From Myxococcus stipitatus DSM 14675 (GTDB taxonomy: Bacteria; Myxococcota; Myxococcia; Myxococcales; Myxococcaceae), in assembly GCF_000331735.1 (NCBI RefSeq), contig NC_020126.1, positions 1,798,001-1,862,000 on the forward strand: 64,000 nucleotides of DNA, given 5' to 3'. The stretch's first letter is position 1; the number at the start of each line of letters is the position of its first letter. The position numbers and the translations under genes were made by a program. Of the stretch, positions 1 to 8,972 are shown one piece after another. The notes beneath the pieces are model-generated. The model was given only the letters and a program-made list of their open reading frames with translations, did no database searches and was not told the origin of the DNA.

Positions 1-18
1 GAGCCGCACGGTCGACAG

Positions 19-3000
19 GTGGATGGGGAACAAGCGCCTCCAGATGAGTCGCGAAGCGAAAACACAGAGTCCGCACTTGCTGCGTCTGAGCACGGAGCGT
101 CGAGCAAGCGTGGGCCTGATGTGTCCTCACCCCTGTCGGTTGACGAACGAAGTGGACTCAATCCCGCCACGACGGCTGTATCCCGAGCGGATGCGTCGAG
201 TGTGCGTGGCGCGGAGGTGTCCCGGTCGTCTGTCGATGACGCCCAGGCCGGTTCGTTGGCCTCGCCAGTCGATGCGAAGGCAGGCGCCGACCGGAGCCAG
301 TGGGAATCACCCCCTCTGGAGCATGAGACCTCCACGAATGAATCTGCCGAGTTGGCGGGTGCGGAGCTCAACGCAAGCCGTGGTGGCGAAGCCGTCTCGG
401 CATCGAGCAGCAGCACGACGGATGTCGCGGCAGCTCAGGCGAGTGGGGCGCCAGTCGATGCGGTATCTCGGCAGCCACACCAGGCGAGCGTGAACCGCTC
501 CATCGCATCGGATCCGCCCGTTGCAGCCTCCGTGAGTGTGGCTCGGGCTGAAGAGTCCGCGGAACCAGTCGACGACATCGCATCGCGCGCTCCCCTTGCC
601 GAGGCGAAGACTTCGTCGACAGGGTCGGCACAAGGCGCCGAGTCGCGACCAGCGGAGTCGGGGCATTCGACAAAGGGCGCTGCATCCAAGCCAGAAGCCC
701 CGGCCCGGCCGGATGCGCGCCACAGCGCCACGCCGCCCCCCTCGACAGGGTCGGAGGCGGAAACAGACCTTCGTACGAAGACCGTGGTCGAGATGCCCGG
801 CATCGCGCCCGAAGCGCTCTGGGTCCCATGGAGCGACCCTGTTGTTCCCGATGCCCAGCTGGTGCCTGGGCGCACCATCGCGCCCGTGGCACCGAAGGCT
901 TCACCGCCACCGGTCAAATCCCCGGCAACCGTGGAGCCCTCTCGTGCGCGGACTCAGGTCATCCCAGCGGTGACCCCGAGCTTCGAGAAAGACGCGCCTC
1001 GCTCAGAGACCATGGAGGTGCCACTCGCGGACCTTCTCGCCGCACTGGGGGGCGCACTACCAGGGAAGGAATCCCTCGGCCAACCGAAGCCCGTGGCGAG
1101 CGTTCCCTCCACTCCGCGCTCGGACTCCGTAGCTCCCACGAGCACGGAGAAGCCCGGGGCGTCGGCACCTGGCAAGGAAGAGTCCGCCGAGGAATGGGCG
1201 CGCTCACAGAAGCTCGAGGCGCAGCTCATCGCGCGTCGTGCGTGGAGGGAGTTGGCCCAGCACTACCTCAAGCGTGCGGACCGCGCGAAGGACCCGGCCG
1301 CGCGTGCGGAAGCCCTGACGCGCCTCGCGGAGGTGATGGAGACGGAACTCCAGGACCCCGCGGGTGCCGCGCGCATGTACGGGGAGATTGTCGAGCTGAC
1401 GGGAGACCGCTCCGCGTTGCGGGAGCAGGTGCGTCTGCTGGCCTCCCGAGGTGATGCCTCCCAGGTCCGGCGAGCACTCGACGAGGCCATCCAAAGGGCT
1501 CGGACGGGGCATGCGCGTGCCATCGCGCTGCTGACTCGCGGCGAGCGGTGGCTCCACATGGGAGAGCCGCAGAAGGCGCGCGTGGACTTCGAGGCGGCGG
1601 AGTCGCTCGTGCCCGGGTTGTTGCCCGCGCTCGCGGGGCTGCTCCTCTGCGTGGAGGGTGAGGCGCGAGGGGCCATTGCCTCGCGGTTGCGGACCCTGCT
1701 CGCCACGGCGCCGCGGAGAGCGCCTGACAGGGCGGAGGCGCTGCGGGTGCTGGCGCGCACCGCCGAGGAATCGCTGGGAGACACGCGCCTCGCGCAGTGG
1801 GCATGGGGCGAGGTGCTCATCGAGAGCCCCGAGAGCGAACATGCCCACGAGAGGCTTTTGTGGCTAGCGAGGGAGCTGGGCGACACGGTGGCCTTGGGTC
1901 AGCTCCTGAGAGCGCAGCTCGCGAGGGAGCCCCGTGGGTCGACCGCGCGTCAGGCGCGTCTGGAGTTGGTGGCGACGCTCGAGTCATCCGGTGACGCGGA
2001 GGGGGCGCTGAACGAGCTGCGTCAGGCGGTGCGTTTCGAGCCAGGTCACAAGGACGCGTGGCTGATGCTCGTGGAGCGCTTGCTCGCGCGCGGCAACCAA
2101 GGCGAGGCGGCGTGGGCGCTCGAGCATGCGGCCACGGCGACGGAGGATGAGGTCGAGCGGATTCGGGCGTGGGAGCGGCTGGCGCGCATGTGGCGTGAGT
2201 CGCTCGGCAATCCTGACCGTGCGAGGGTCTATGCGCGTCGCGCGGAGGGATTGAGGCAGGCGCTCGAGGAGCGGGAGCCCGCGCCTCCCGAGCCGCCCCG
2301 GAGTGCGACCCCCCGTCGAGAGCCGAGTGGTCCGAGGTCCCCGCTCGCACCGTTGCCGGTGTCGACCTCGTCGCTCGTGGCTGCGGGAGGCGACCTGTCC
2401 GAGGAGGTCACGTCGTCCGCCGAGCCCGATGCGGCAGCGCGCAAGACGTCCGCGGAAGGGCCCCTAGGAGGGCGAGGACTCCGAGGCGCGGATGAAGTGC
2501 CAGGCCGGAAGGCGAGGACTCCGCGAACCGCGGGAGCCGAGACACTCATCCCCGTGAAGGGAGCTGTCGCACCCCCTGCGGAAGAGTCGACGAACCCATC
2601 GGGAGTCGCTGCTGAGTCCGGCATGGACGCGCTGGGGGCATTGGGGCCGGAGCTGGACCGTCCTGTTCTCTCGGGCTCGACCGTGGTCTTCGGGACTCAC
2701 ATCGCGGTGTCTGGCGCGGACAAAGCCACGCCACGCACCGAGGCGAAATCGCCGCCAGCGCCCGTGCCGGGGCAGCGCGCATCGGCATCGCGTGGCAACC
2801 CAGCGCGTACGCAGGAGCCCGCCGAATCAGGACCCGCGCTGAGTCAAAGCGCTCCCTCGTCCCGTGGAGAATCCCCCCGGGTGCGGTCTGCTGCTGAGAG
2901 CGCATCAGCGCCAAGCCAGGGCACGGCCGCATCGCGAGGAGAGTCGCCGCGAACGCGCGCTGCTGCTGAGAGCACATCAGCGCCGAGCCAGGGCGCAGCC

Positions 3001-5439
3001 GCATCGAGAGGAGAGTCGCCGCGAGCGCGCGCTGCTGCTGAGACCACCTCCGCGTCGAGCCAGGGCACAGCTGCATCGCGAGGAGAGTCGCCGCGAACGC
3101 ACGCTGCTGCTGAGACCACCTCCGCGCCGAGCCAGGGCACAGCTGTATCGCGAGGAGAGTCGCCGCGAACACGCGCTGCTGCTGAGACCACCTCCGCGCC
3201 GAGCGAGGGCACAGCTGCATCGCGAGGAGAGTCGCCGCGAACACGCGTTGTTGCTGAGACCACCGCAGCGTCGAGCGAGGGCGTAGCTGCATCGCGTGAC
3301 GCGTCCCTGCGCACGCGCGCCGCTCCTGAGTCTACGGCGGCCCCTGGGCAGCGGTCTTCGGCTGCGCGAGGAGAGTCGCCGCGCACGCGCCCTGCTCCTG
3401 AGTCCACGGCGGCATCCGGGCAGCGGTCGTCAGCGTCGCGTGTCGACTCACCTCCATCCGCGTCCTCGACCGCGAGCATGCCTTCGTCGGACTCGTCGGC
3501 ATCCGCAGGTCGGGGGGAGGCACGGAGGCTCTTGCCTGTCGCGGAGCCTCCATCCGCGTCGAACTTGCGAGCCCCTGCCACTCGCGGTGAGCCACCGAGG
3601 CTTTCGCCTGTCGAGGATTCTCCGCCTTCGCCGGGCGCGCGTGCATCCCCGTCTCGTGGTGAGCCACCAAGGGAGCCTCCGACCGCGTCGAACTCTCGAG
3701 TCCCTGCCTCTCGCGGTGAGCCACCGAGGCTTTCACCTGTCGATGCGCCGTCGCCTTCGTCGGGCGCGCGCGCATCCGCGTCTCGCGGTGAGCCACCGCG
3801 GCTCTCACCTGTCGAGGAGCCATCGCCTTCGTCGGGCGCGCGCGCATCCGCGTCTCGCGGTGAGCCGCCAAGGCTCGCACCTGTCGCTGAGCCACCGCCC
3901 TCATCGAACTCGCGAGCCCCTGCCTCTCGCGGTGAATCTCCGAGGCGTTCACCTGTAGAGGAGAGCGCGCCTGCGCGAGGCCAGCGCGGCCCGTCGTCAC
4001 GCGGAGAACCGCCCCAGGCATCACCCGTCGCCGAAGGCGCATCAGCCCCAAGCCCGCGAGCCCCTGCATCACGTGGCGAGCCCCCGCGCGCATCCGTCGC
4101 CAGCGACAACGCCCCCGCCCCAAGCCCGCGAGCCCCTGCATCACGCGGCGAGCCCCCGCGCGCATCCGCCGCCAGCGACAACGCCCCCGCCCCAAGCCCG
4201 CGAGCCCCTGCATCACGTGGCGAACCCCCACGTGCACCCGCCGCCGAGAATCCCCCCGAGCATCCCCGAGGCAAGAAGGCCATCGACCTCATCACGGGAA
4301 CCGCGGTGGACCTCGACGCCGCGCCTGTCCCGGAGACGCGAGTCATCTCCTGGGAAGCCCCGCCCGGCCGCATGGACCCCGTGCGCCGAGTCGTCCGCGG
4401 AGGCCGCCCCGAAGCCGGCCTCGCCCAAGGCCGCTCCTTCATCTCGAAGCCCCCTCCGCCCGTCTCCGTCGGAGCAACGGAGACCCGCGAAAACCCCATC
4501 ATCCCGGCGCCCGCACCCTCGCCGGACACCGAGCCCGAGGTCTTCCGCCAACTGCGAGAGCGCCCGCTCGACACCGCCACCTACGAACAGCTCGCCGACT
4601 TCTTCGACACCCGAGGCGACACCGCGCGCGCGGCCCTCATGCGCGAAATCGTCGAAGCCCTCGCTGGACGCGAAGGCCCGGCCCCGCGCCAGCAGCGCCC
4701 CCCGCTCACCGCCGACGAGCGCGCCGGCCTCCGTCACCCGGGCCTGAGAACCCCCGCCGGAGAGCTGCTCGCCTGCGCGGGAATCGCGCTGTGCCGCCTG
4801 TTCCCCGCGCAAGGCCGAGCCGCGGACGCCTCCGAGCCCCTCCGCGCCGTCGCCGGCCCCGGCGCCCCCGCGGTCCTCGACGCGCTCCACTCCTCCGCGC
4901 GAATCCTCTCGGTCAACCTCCCCGAGCTCGTCCTCGCCGAGGACGACAGCCCGCCCTTCGCCGCCGTCCACACCGACAAGCCGCGCCTGCTCGTGGGCCG
5001 CTCCATCATCCGCCAGGCCCTCTCCGCCGCGGAGCTGCGCTTCCACGCGGGCCGGGCCCTGCTCTCCCTCTCCCCCGACCTGCTCGCCCTGCGCGCGATG
5101 AAGGGCGCTCAGCTCCTGCGCGCCCTCGCGCTCCTGTCCACCGTCCTCAAGGACCCGAAGGACTCCAGCGCCGACGCGAAGCTCGTGCGCGACACGCTGT
5201 CCCCCCGCGCCCTGGAGCGAACCCTCGAGCTCCTCGAGCCCGGCACCCGCGACTTCAAGGCCTCATCCCTCGTGGACGCGGCGCGAGACTCCGCCAATCG
5301 CGCGGGCCTGGTGGCCTGCGGCGCGGTGGGGCCCGCCGTGTCGGTGATTCGAGCCCGCCGCTCGCAAGACGCCGAGCTGGTGGAGCTCCTGCGCTTCGCC
5401 GCGTCCGAGCGATACCTCGCCCTGCGCGCGCCGCGCTGA
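19..5439 (+). CDS. Very large TPR and 24-residue-repeat protein, possibly 5' truncated
   Basis: The frame codes for 1806 residues from a GTG at 19 but stays open to the first base of the window, so the true start may lie upstream. Residues 1 to about 385 are Ser/Ala/Pro-rich and probably disordered. Residues about 386-753 are alpha-helical with a TPR-like pattern of Ala, Leu and Arg. Residues about 948-1408 carry roughly 20 units of 24 residues, each opening with SRGESPR or SRGEPPR. Residues about 1508-1806 look globular. In this last part AELRFHAGRAL and SANRAGLVACG sit where M48-type peptidase relatives have HExxH and the ExxxAD region, but the zinc ligands are absent. The function is unknown; a scaffold or protein-protein platform is an inference. 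The gene converges on the outer-membrane protein with a 4-base gap. Confidence 0.85.
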   Translation: MDGEQAPPDESRSENTESALAASEHGASSKRGPDVSSPLSVDERSGLNPATTAVSRADASSVRGAEVSRSSVDDAQAGSLASPVDAKAGADRSQWESPPLEHETSTNESAELAGAELNASRGGEAVSASSSSTTDVAAAQASGAPVDAVSRQPHQASVNRSIASDPPVAASVSVARAEESAEPVDDIASRAPLAEAKTSSTGSAQGAESRPAESGHSTKGAASKPEAPARPDARHSATPPPSTGSEAETDLRTKTVVEMPGIAPEALWVPWSDPVVPDAQLVPGRTIAPVAPKASPPPVKSPATVEPSRARTQVIPAVTPSFEKDAPRSETMEVPLADLLAALGGALPGKESLGQPKPVASVPSTPRSDSVAPTSTEKPGASAPGKEESAEEWARSQKLEAQLIARRAWRELAQHYLKRADRAKDPAARAEALTRLAEVMETELQDPAGAARMYGEIVELTGDRSALREQVRLLASRGDASQVRRALDEAIQRARTGHARAIALLTRGERWLHMGEPQKARVDFEAAESLVPGLLPALAGLLLCVEGEARGAIASRLRTLLATAPRRAPDRAEALRVLARTAEESLGDTRLAQWAWGEVLIESPESEHAHERLLWLARELGDTVALGQLLRAQLAREPRGSTARQARLELVATLESSGDAEGALNELRQAVRFEPGHKDAWLMLVERLLARGNQGEAAWALEHAATATEDEVERIRAWERLARMWRESLGNPDRARVYARRAEGLRQALEEREPAPPEPPRSATPRREPSGPRSPLAPLPVSTSSLVAAGGDLSEEVTSSAEPDAAARKTSAEGPLGGRGLRGADEVPGRKARTPRTAGAETLIPVKGAVAPPAEESTNPSGVAAESGMDALGALGPELDRPVLSGSTVVFGTHIAVSGADKATPRTEAKSPPAPVPGQRASASRGNPARTQEPAESGPALSQSAPSSRGESPRVRSAAESASAPSQGTAASRGESPRTRAAAESTSAPSQGAAASRGESPRARAAAETTSASSQGTAASRGESPRTHAAAETTSAPSQGTAVSRGESPRTRAAAETTSAPSEGTAASRGESPRTRVVAETTAASSEGVAASRDASLRTRAAPESTAAPGQRSSAARGESPRTRPAPESTAASGQRSSASRVDSPPSASSTASMPSSDSSASAGRGEARRLLPVAEPPSASNLRAPATRGEPPRLSPVEDSPPSPGARASPSRGEPPREPPTASNSRVPASRGEPPRLSPVDAPSPSSGARASASRGEPPRLSPVEEPSPSSGARASASRGEPPRLAPVAEPPPSSNSRAPASRGESPRRSPVEESAPARGQRGPSSRGEPPQASPVAEGASAPSPRAPASRGEPPRASVASDNAPAPSPRAPASRGEPPRASAASDNAPAPSPRAPASRGEPPRAPAAENPPEHPRGKKAIDLITGTAVDLDAAPVPETRVISWEAPPGRMDPVRRVVRGGRPEAGLAQGRSFISKPPPPVSVGATETRENPIIPAPAPSPDTEPEVFRQLRERPLDTATYEQLADFFDTRGDTARAALMREIVEALAGREGPAPRQQRPPLTADERAGLRHPGLRTPAGELLACAGIALCRLFPAQGRAADASEPLRAVAGPGAPAVLDALHSSARILSVNLPELVLAEDDSPPFAAVHTDKPRLLVGRSIIRQALSAAELRFHAGRALLSLSPDLLALRAMKGAQLLRALALLSTVLKDPKDSSADAKLVRDTLSPRALERTLELLEPGTRDFKASSLVDAARDSANRAGLVACGAVGPAVSVIRARRSQDAELVELLRFAASERYLALRAPR
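2860..4240. repeat. 72-bp in-frame repeats (24 residues)
   Basis: About 20 imperfect tandem units of 72 bp inside the preceding gene, each beginning with codons for S/A-R-G-E-S/P-P-R. Units from 2860 to 3300 share an AAETTSAPSQG-like second half. Units from 3540 to 4000 have LSPVEEPSPSS-like halves. The last three, 4060-4240, are nearly identical with an ASDNAPAPSPRAP-like half. The phase is kept at 24 residues across the three sub-types, which points to expansion by unequal recombination or slippage followed by divergence. Confidence 0.85.
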
Positions 5440-5443
5440 CGCC

Positions 5444-6295
5444 TCAGTTCATCTGCATGCGCAGGGTGAGCGCCAGCATCCGGCTCTTCAGCCCACCCAG
5501 CTCATGGCGGTACGCCAGGTCCAGGCCGCTGCCCGTCTCGCTCATGAAGCCCAGGCCACCGCTCAGCTTCGACGTCCGAGTCACGCCGTCGTACATGTAG
5601 CCCATGCGCAGCGGGAGCTGCATCCCCGCGAGGTACTCGAGCCCGCCGCTGTACGTCATCGTCGTCTTGTCCTCGGTCTCGAAGTCCGCGCGCACGTCGC
5701 CCGCGAGCGTCAGCGCGCCGGAGGAGTAGCCGAGGTGGCCCGAGTAGTACCGGGACAGCTCCACGTTCTCGGTGTTGATGAGGTTGTGCCCCGACAGGCC
5801 CGCCGTCAGCGAGTCCGACAGCCGGAACAGCAGCCCCGTGTCCATCGTCACCGAGTTCGCATAGCGCCCCATGCCGCTCATGCGCAGGTAGCGCGCCACC
5901 CCCCCAATCAGAATCCCCGGGGTCAGCGCGAACCCCACACCCATCGAGCTCAGATGCGCGGAGGTGCGAGCCCCGCCACGGCCCAGGCTGACCCAGTGGT
6001 AGTCAATCCCCATGGCCAGCTTGCTGGTCGCCGCGTCGATGATGGAGAGGCCGAGCATCCCTTCCTTGAGGCGGGTGTCCCAGGCGCCCGTCGATTCGAC
6101 ACGGTAGGCCGGGTACATGGCCATGGCGGCGGGATTGCCCAGCACGGCCTCCGTGCCGATGCCCAGGGCGCGGAAGGCCCCTCCCATGGCGTAGGCGCGC
6201 GCCGTCATGACGTCCCTCAAGTCCTCATGAGGTTGAGCCAGGGCGGCGGTGGAGACACACACGGCGAACAACAGGACGGCGGGACGGAGCGACAT
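5444..6295 (-). CDS. Outer-membrane beta-barrel protein (OmpP1/PorV-like), exported
   Basis: 283 residues. A signal peptide ends near residue 20 (AALA then QPHED). The mature part begins with a RAYAMGGAFRALG segment followed by LGNPAAMAMYP, a pattern of FadL/OmpP1- and PorV-type barrels in which an Asn-Pro-Ala motif follows a Gly-rich first strand. The rest alternates polar and hydrophobic residues with many Gly, Tyr and aromatic positions, ending in LALTLRMQMN, as expected of amphipathic outer-membrane strands. It is divergent from galU with 60 bases between starts. The role is unknown; a small porin or an assembly-linked barrel are both possible. Confidence 0.72.
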   Translation of the reverse strand: MSLRPAVLLFAVCVSTAALAQPHEDLRDVMTARAYAMGGAFRALGIGTEAVLGNPAAMAMYPAYRVESTGAWDTRLKEGMLGLSIIDAATSKLAMGIDYHWVSLGRGGARTSAHLSSMGVGFALTPGILIGGVARYLRMSGMGRYANSVTMDTGLLFRLSDSLTAGLSGHNLINTENVELSRYYSGHLGYSSGALTLAGDVRADFETEDKTTMTYSGGLEYLAGMQLPLRMGYMYDGVTRTSKLSGGLGFMSETGSGLDLAYRHELGGLKSRMLALTLRMQMN

Positions 6296-6355
6296 GGGGG
6301 TGCCATCCTAACCAGCTTGATGGGGTCAGGGGGCGCCAATAGATTCCCGGGCCTC

Positions 6356-7258
6356 ATGTCCGCCCACACACCGAAGGCAGAGCCCCTTATCCGTAAGTGT
6401 GTCATCCCGGCAGCCGGGCTCGGCACGCGCTTTCTTCCCGCCACGAAGTCCGTGCCCAAGGAGATGTTGCCCATCGTCGACACACCCACCCTCCAATACA
6501 TCGTGGAGGAGGCGGTGGCCGCTGGCATCGAGGACGTCGTCCTCATCAACGGCCGCGGCAAGGGGGCCATCGAAGACCACTTCGACATCGGCTTCGAGCT
6601 GGAGACCACCCTGCGCGCCCGAGGCAAGACGGCGGACGCGGACAAGCTGCGCGCCATCGCGGAACTGGTGCGGGTCGTCTCCATCCGTCAGAAGGAGCCC
6701 AAGGGCCTGGGCCACGCCGTGCTGTGCGCGAAGAGCGCCATCGGCAACGAGCCGTTCGGCGTCCTCCTCGGCGACGACATGATTGATGCCGAGGAGCCGG
6801 GCATCCGTCAGCTCGCTCGCGTCTACCGCCAGTACAACCAGGCCGTCATCGCGCTCATGGAAGTGCCCGATGACGAGACGCACATGTACGGCATCGCCGC
6901 CGGCACGGACCTGGGCGATGGCGTCATCCGCATCGACCGCGTGGTGGAGAAGCCCAAGAAGGGCACCGCGCCGTCGAACCTCGCCGTCATCGGCCGCTAC
7001 GTGTTGCCGCCGGAAATCTTCCCCATCCTGGAGAAGCAGACGCCGGGTGTGGGCGGTGAAATCCAGCTCACGGATGGTCTGGCCACGCTGCAGCAGTCGC
7101 ACGGTCTCTTGGGCTACAAATTCAAGGGACAGCGCTATGACGCGGGCGACAAGGTGGGGTACCTCAAGGCGAACATCGCCTACGCGCTCAAGCGCCCCGA
7201 GCTGCGGGGCGGGCTGCTCGAGTACATGCGTGAGGTCGTGAAGACGGAGAAGCCGTGA
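6356..7258 (+). CDS. galU: UTP--glucose-1-phosphate uridylyltransferase
   Basis: Cytoplasmic enzyme making UDP-glucose from UTP and glucose 1-phosphate, a precursor of polysaccharide, LPS and trehalose pathways. 300 residues, the usual GalU length. The nucleotidyltransferase signature AAGLGTRFLPATKSVPKEML lies at about residues 19-38; the LLGDDMID motif, GVIRIDRVVEKP and the GGEIQLTDGL segment follow. The open frame continues far upstream, but the ATG at 6356 places the signature at the family's normal distance from the N-terminus. The TGA stop overlaps the GTG start of the next gene (GTGA), so the two are probably translationally coupled. Confidence 0.96.
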   Translation: MSAHTPKAEPLIRKCVIPAAGLGTRFLPATKSVPKEMLPIVDTPTLQYIVEEAVAAGIEDVVLINGRGKGAIEDHFDIGFELETTLRARGKTADADKLRAIAELVRVVSIRQKEPKGLGHAVLCAKSAIGNEPFGVLLGDDMIDAEEPGIRQLARVYRQYNQAVIALMEVPDDETHMYGIAAGTDLGDGVIRIDRVVEKPKKGTAPSNLAVIGRYVLPPEIFPILEKQTPGVGGEIQLTDGLATLQQSHGLLGYKFKGQRYDAGDKVGYLKANIAYALKRPELRGGLLEYMREVVKTEKP

Positions 7259-8010
7259 AGCGCATCGTCGCACTCGTCGCAGTCCTGTCGTCCTTCACCG
7301 CCGTGGCCTACGTGTTGCCGGGGGGCTCCATCCTCCGGCGCATGGTGACCGAGCGAGAGGAGCTCAAGCTCTCCGGTATCCGAGTGGAGGGCTCGCTCAG
7401 CTTCAGTGGTCCCGCGGTGAAGGAGGCGGGGGCTGCGCTGGGCGCGGCGACGGACCGCCCCGACGTGCAAGGCGACGGGGTGTTGTACGTGAAGGTGCCG
7501 GGGCGCTGCCGCTTCGAGGCCTCGGTGCCGGATGGCAACGCGCGCAGCGCCGTGGTGCAGGTGGCCGGACGCCGCAAGGTGGAGGGCCACGAGATTGCGC
7601 CGCTGTCGGTGCTCGTCACGCAGGTGTGCCCGCTGCTCGCCGCGGGCGGTGGGCCCATCCAGACGCTGAAGGAGTCGGTGCAGCAGTACCTCCAGGGGCT
7701 GGGCGTCGACACGACTCGCACGGGGCTGGCGCGCTTCGGAGGCGAGGTGGCGTACGTGCTCGGCGACATGGCCGAGGGGCGTCCGCAGTTCTGGGTCTAC
7801 AAGGATGGCTTCCGGCCCGCGCGGCTGCGCTACACGGACGCCGCGAAGAACGCGTGGGACGTGCGCTTCCTGGACTACACCTCGCCCGCGACGGGAGAGG
7901 CCCTGCCGCGCACCATCGAGGTGTGGCGCGGTGGCCAGCGGGTGGTGCGCTTCACCGGCTTGAAAGGCGACACGCGGGCCACGGTGCCCGACAAGCTCTT
8001 CACGCCGTAG
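7255..8010 (+). CDS. Secreted protein of unknown function, coupled to galU
   Basis: 251 residues starting with GTG that overlaps the galU stop by four bases. Residues 1-18 form a signal peptide (MKRIVALVAVLSSFTAVAY). The mature part is rich in beta-prone segments such as GDGVLYVKVPGRCRFEASV and QFWVYKDGFRPARLRYTDA. The outer-membrane lipoprotein-sorting and related periplasmic lipid-carrier folds have this sort of antiparallel sheet, and the phrase about a precursor being converted into an RxTG residue string is absent, so the resemblance is weak. No catalytic motif is visible. Coupling to galU suggests a cell-envelope role, but this is inference. Confidence 0.7.
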   Translation: MKRIVALVAVLSSFTAVAYVLPGGSILRRMVTEREELKLSGIRVEGSLSFSGPAVKEAGAALGAATDRPDVQGDGVLYVKVPGRCRFEASVPDGNARSAVVQVAGRRKVEGHEIAPLSVLVTQVCPLLAAGGGPIQTLKESVQQYLQGLGVDTTRTGLARFGGEVAYVLGDMAEGRPQFWVYKDGFRPARLRYTDAAKNAWDVRFLDYTSPATGEALPRTIEVWRGGQRVVRFTGLKGDTRATVPDKLFTP

Positions 8011-8029
8011 CGCGCCGGGAGAGACCGGG

Positions 8030-8059
8030 CTGTGCCGATGCATCATGGCATCGGCACAG
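8030..8059 (+). terminator. Perfect 12-bp inverted repeat after the galU pair
   Basis: CTGTGCCGATGC at 8030-8041 and its exact reverse complement at 8048-8059 enclose the 6-base loop ATCATG. It starts 20 bases after the stop of the preceding gene, so a terminator is the simplest reading. There is no T tract after it. The almost full symmetry also fits an operator for the following GST gene. Confidence 0.6.
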
Positions 8060-8130
8060 TGATGAGTATTGACCGGTCGCTCCCGAGGCACTTGTGACGT
8101 GCGGTGGCGCGTTGAAGAGTCGCGGCGCCC

Positions 8131-8148
8131 GGCCGGATTCCTCCGGCC
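8131..8148 (+). promoter_or_regulatory. Leader hairpin of first GST gene
   Basis: GGCCGGA, a 4-base loop and TCCGGCC form a 7-bp stem ending 25 bases before the ATG at 8174. The same stem with a different loop occurs in the leader of the second, duplicated GST gene. A shared GAAGAGTCGC lies upstream of both (8114-8123 and 8911-8920). Confidence 0.5.
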
Positions 8149-8173
8149 CGCGTGTCCCCGAGGAGCGCCGCAC

Positions 8174-8791
8174 ATGAAGGTCTATGGCCATCCGATGAGC
8201 ACCTGTACGCGCAAGGTTCTCACCACGCTGGCGGAGAAGGGCAAGGAGGCGGAGTTCGTCCTCGTCGACCTGACGAAGGGCGAGCAGAAGTCGCCCGCGC
8301 ACCTCGCCCGTCAGCCGTTCGGAGTGGTGCCCGCCTTCGAGGCCGACGACGGCACGCTCCTGTACGAGTCGCGCGCCATCATCCGTTATCTGGACCGCGT
8401 GCTGCCGGGGACGTCGCTCACGCCGTCGCAGCCGAAGCCCTACGGATTCATGGAGCAGTTCATCGGCGTGGAGCAGAGCTATTTCAGCCCCGCGGCCATG
8501 AAGATCATCATGGTGGAACTCTTCCATCGAGGAGAGGGAAGCGAGGCCGCGGCCCGCGTGGCGGAGGGACGCCAGGGCGTGGAGAAGGTGTTCAGCGTCG
8601 TCGAGCCGGTGCTGGGGCGGCAGCAGTTCCTCGCGGGCGACGCGTTCTCGCTCGCAGACGTGACGTGGATGCCGTACCTCGGGTACCTGGGCGCGACGTC
8701 CGCGAAGGACCTCATCGGCAAGTACCCGAACGTGAGCGCGTGGTGGAATCGCATCAGCGCTCGGCCCTCGTGGAAGAAGGTCGCGGGATAG
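8174..8791 (+). CDS. Glutathione S-transferase family protein, copy 1
   Basis: 205 residues. The thioredoxin-like N-terminal domain starts MKVYGHPMSTCTRKVL, with the cis-proline segment FGVVPAFE and the glutathione-contacting YESRAIIRYLD of the GST family. The helical C-terminal domain contains FLAGDAFSLADVTWMPYL, the GST N-capping and hydrophobic-staple region. STCTRKV resembles phi/theta-type enzymes where Ser or Cys near residue 10-12 activates glutathione. Likely role: cytosolic conjugation or reduction of electrophiles or peroxides with glutathione; the substrate cannot be told from the sequence. The frame is open further upstream, but the ATG matches the family start and that of the paralogue next door. 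Confidence 0.9.
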   Translation: MKVYGHPMSTCTRKVLTTLAEKGKEAEFVLVDLTKGEQKSPAHLARQPFGVVPAFEADDGTLLYESRAIIRYLDRVLPGTSLTPSQPKPYGFMEQFIGVEQSYFSPAAMKIIMVELFHRGEGSEAAARVAEGRQGVEKVFSVVEPVLGRQQFLAGDAFSLADVTWMPYLGYLGATSAKDLIGKYPNVSAWWNRISARPSWKKVAG

Positions 8792-8927
8792 CGCGAGGCG
8801 CGGCCTCTTTCGCGCGCGTCGGACGTGGACGTGCTCCGGCGCGCCGAGGGGATTCACGTCGCCGTCGAGGCGCCGCCTCGGGATGTCCTTGTCGTGCTCG
8901 GGAACGTGGTGAAGAGTCGCTCCGCCA

Positions 8928-8946
8928 GGCCGGACTCCCTCCGGCC
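8928..8946 (+). promoter_or_regulatory. Leader hairpin of second GST gene
   Basis: GGCCGGA, the loop CTCCC and TCCGGCC, ending 26 bases before the ATG at 8973. The stem is identical to that at 8131-8148, while loop and flanks differ. This suggests that the stem, not just the surrounding sequence, has been kept since duplication. Confidence 0.5.
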
Positions 8947-8972
8947 CGCATGTTCACGGAAGAGCGACGTCG

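Noticed and set aside
2844..4580. Antisense open frame of 578 codons over the first repeat region
   Set aside because: It reads as a low-complexity Ser/Gly/Arg protein and arises from the 72-bp repeats on the opposite strand. The plus-strand frame is clearly coding with known N- and C-terminal parts.
5504..6355. Longer N-terminus for GalU
   Set aside because: The upstream part of the frame has Arg/His/Gln-rich text that overlaps the divergent outer-membrane gene. The family start is at 6356.
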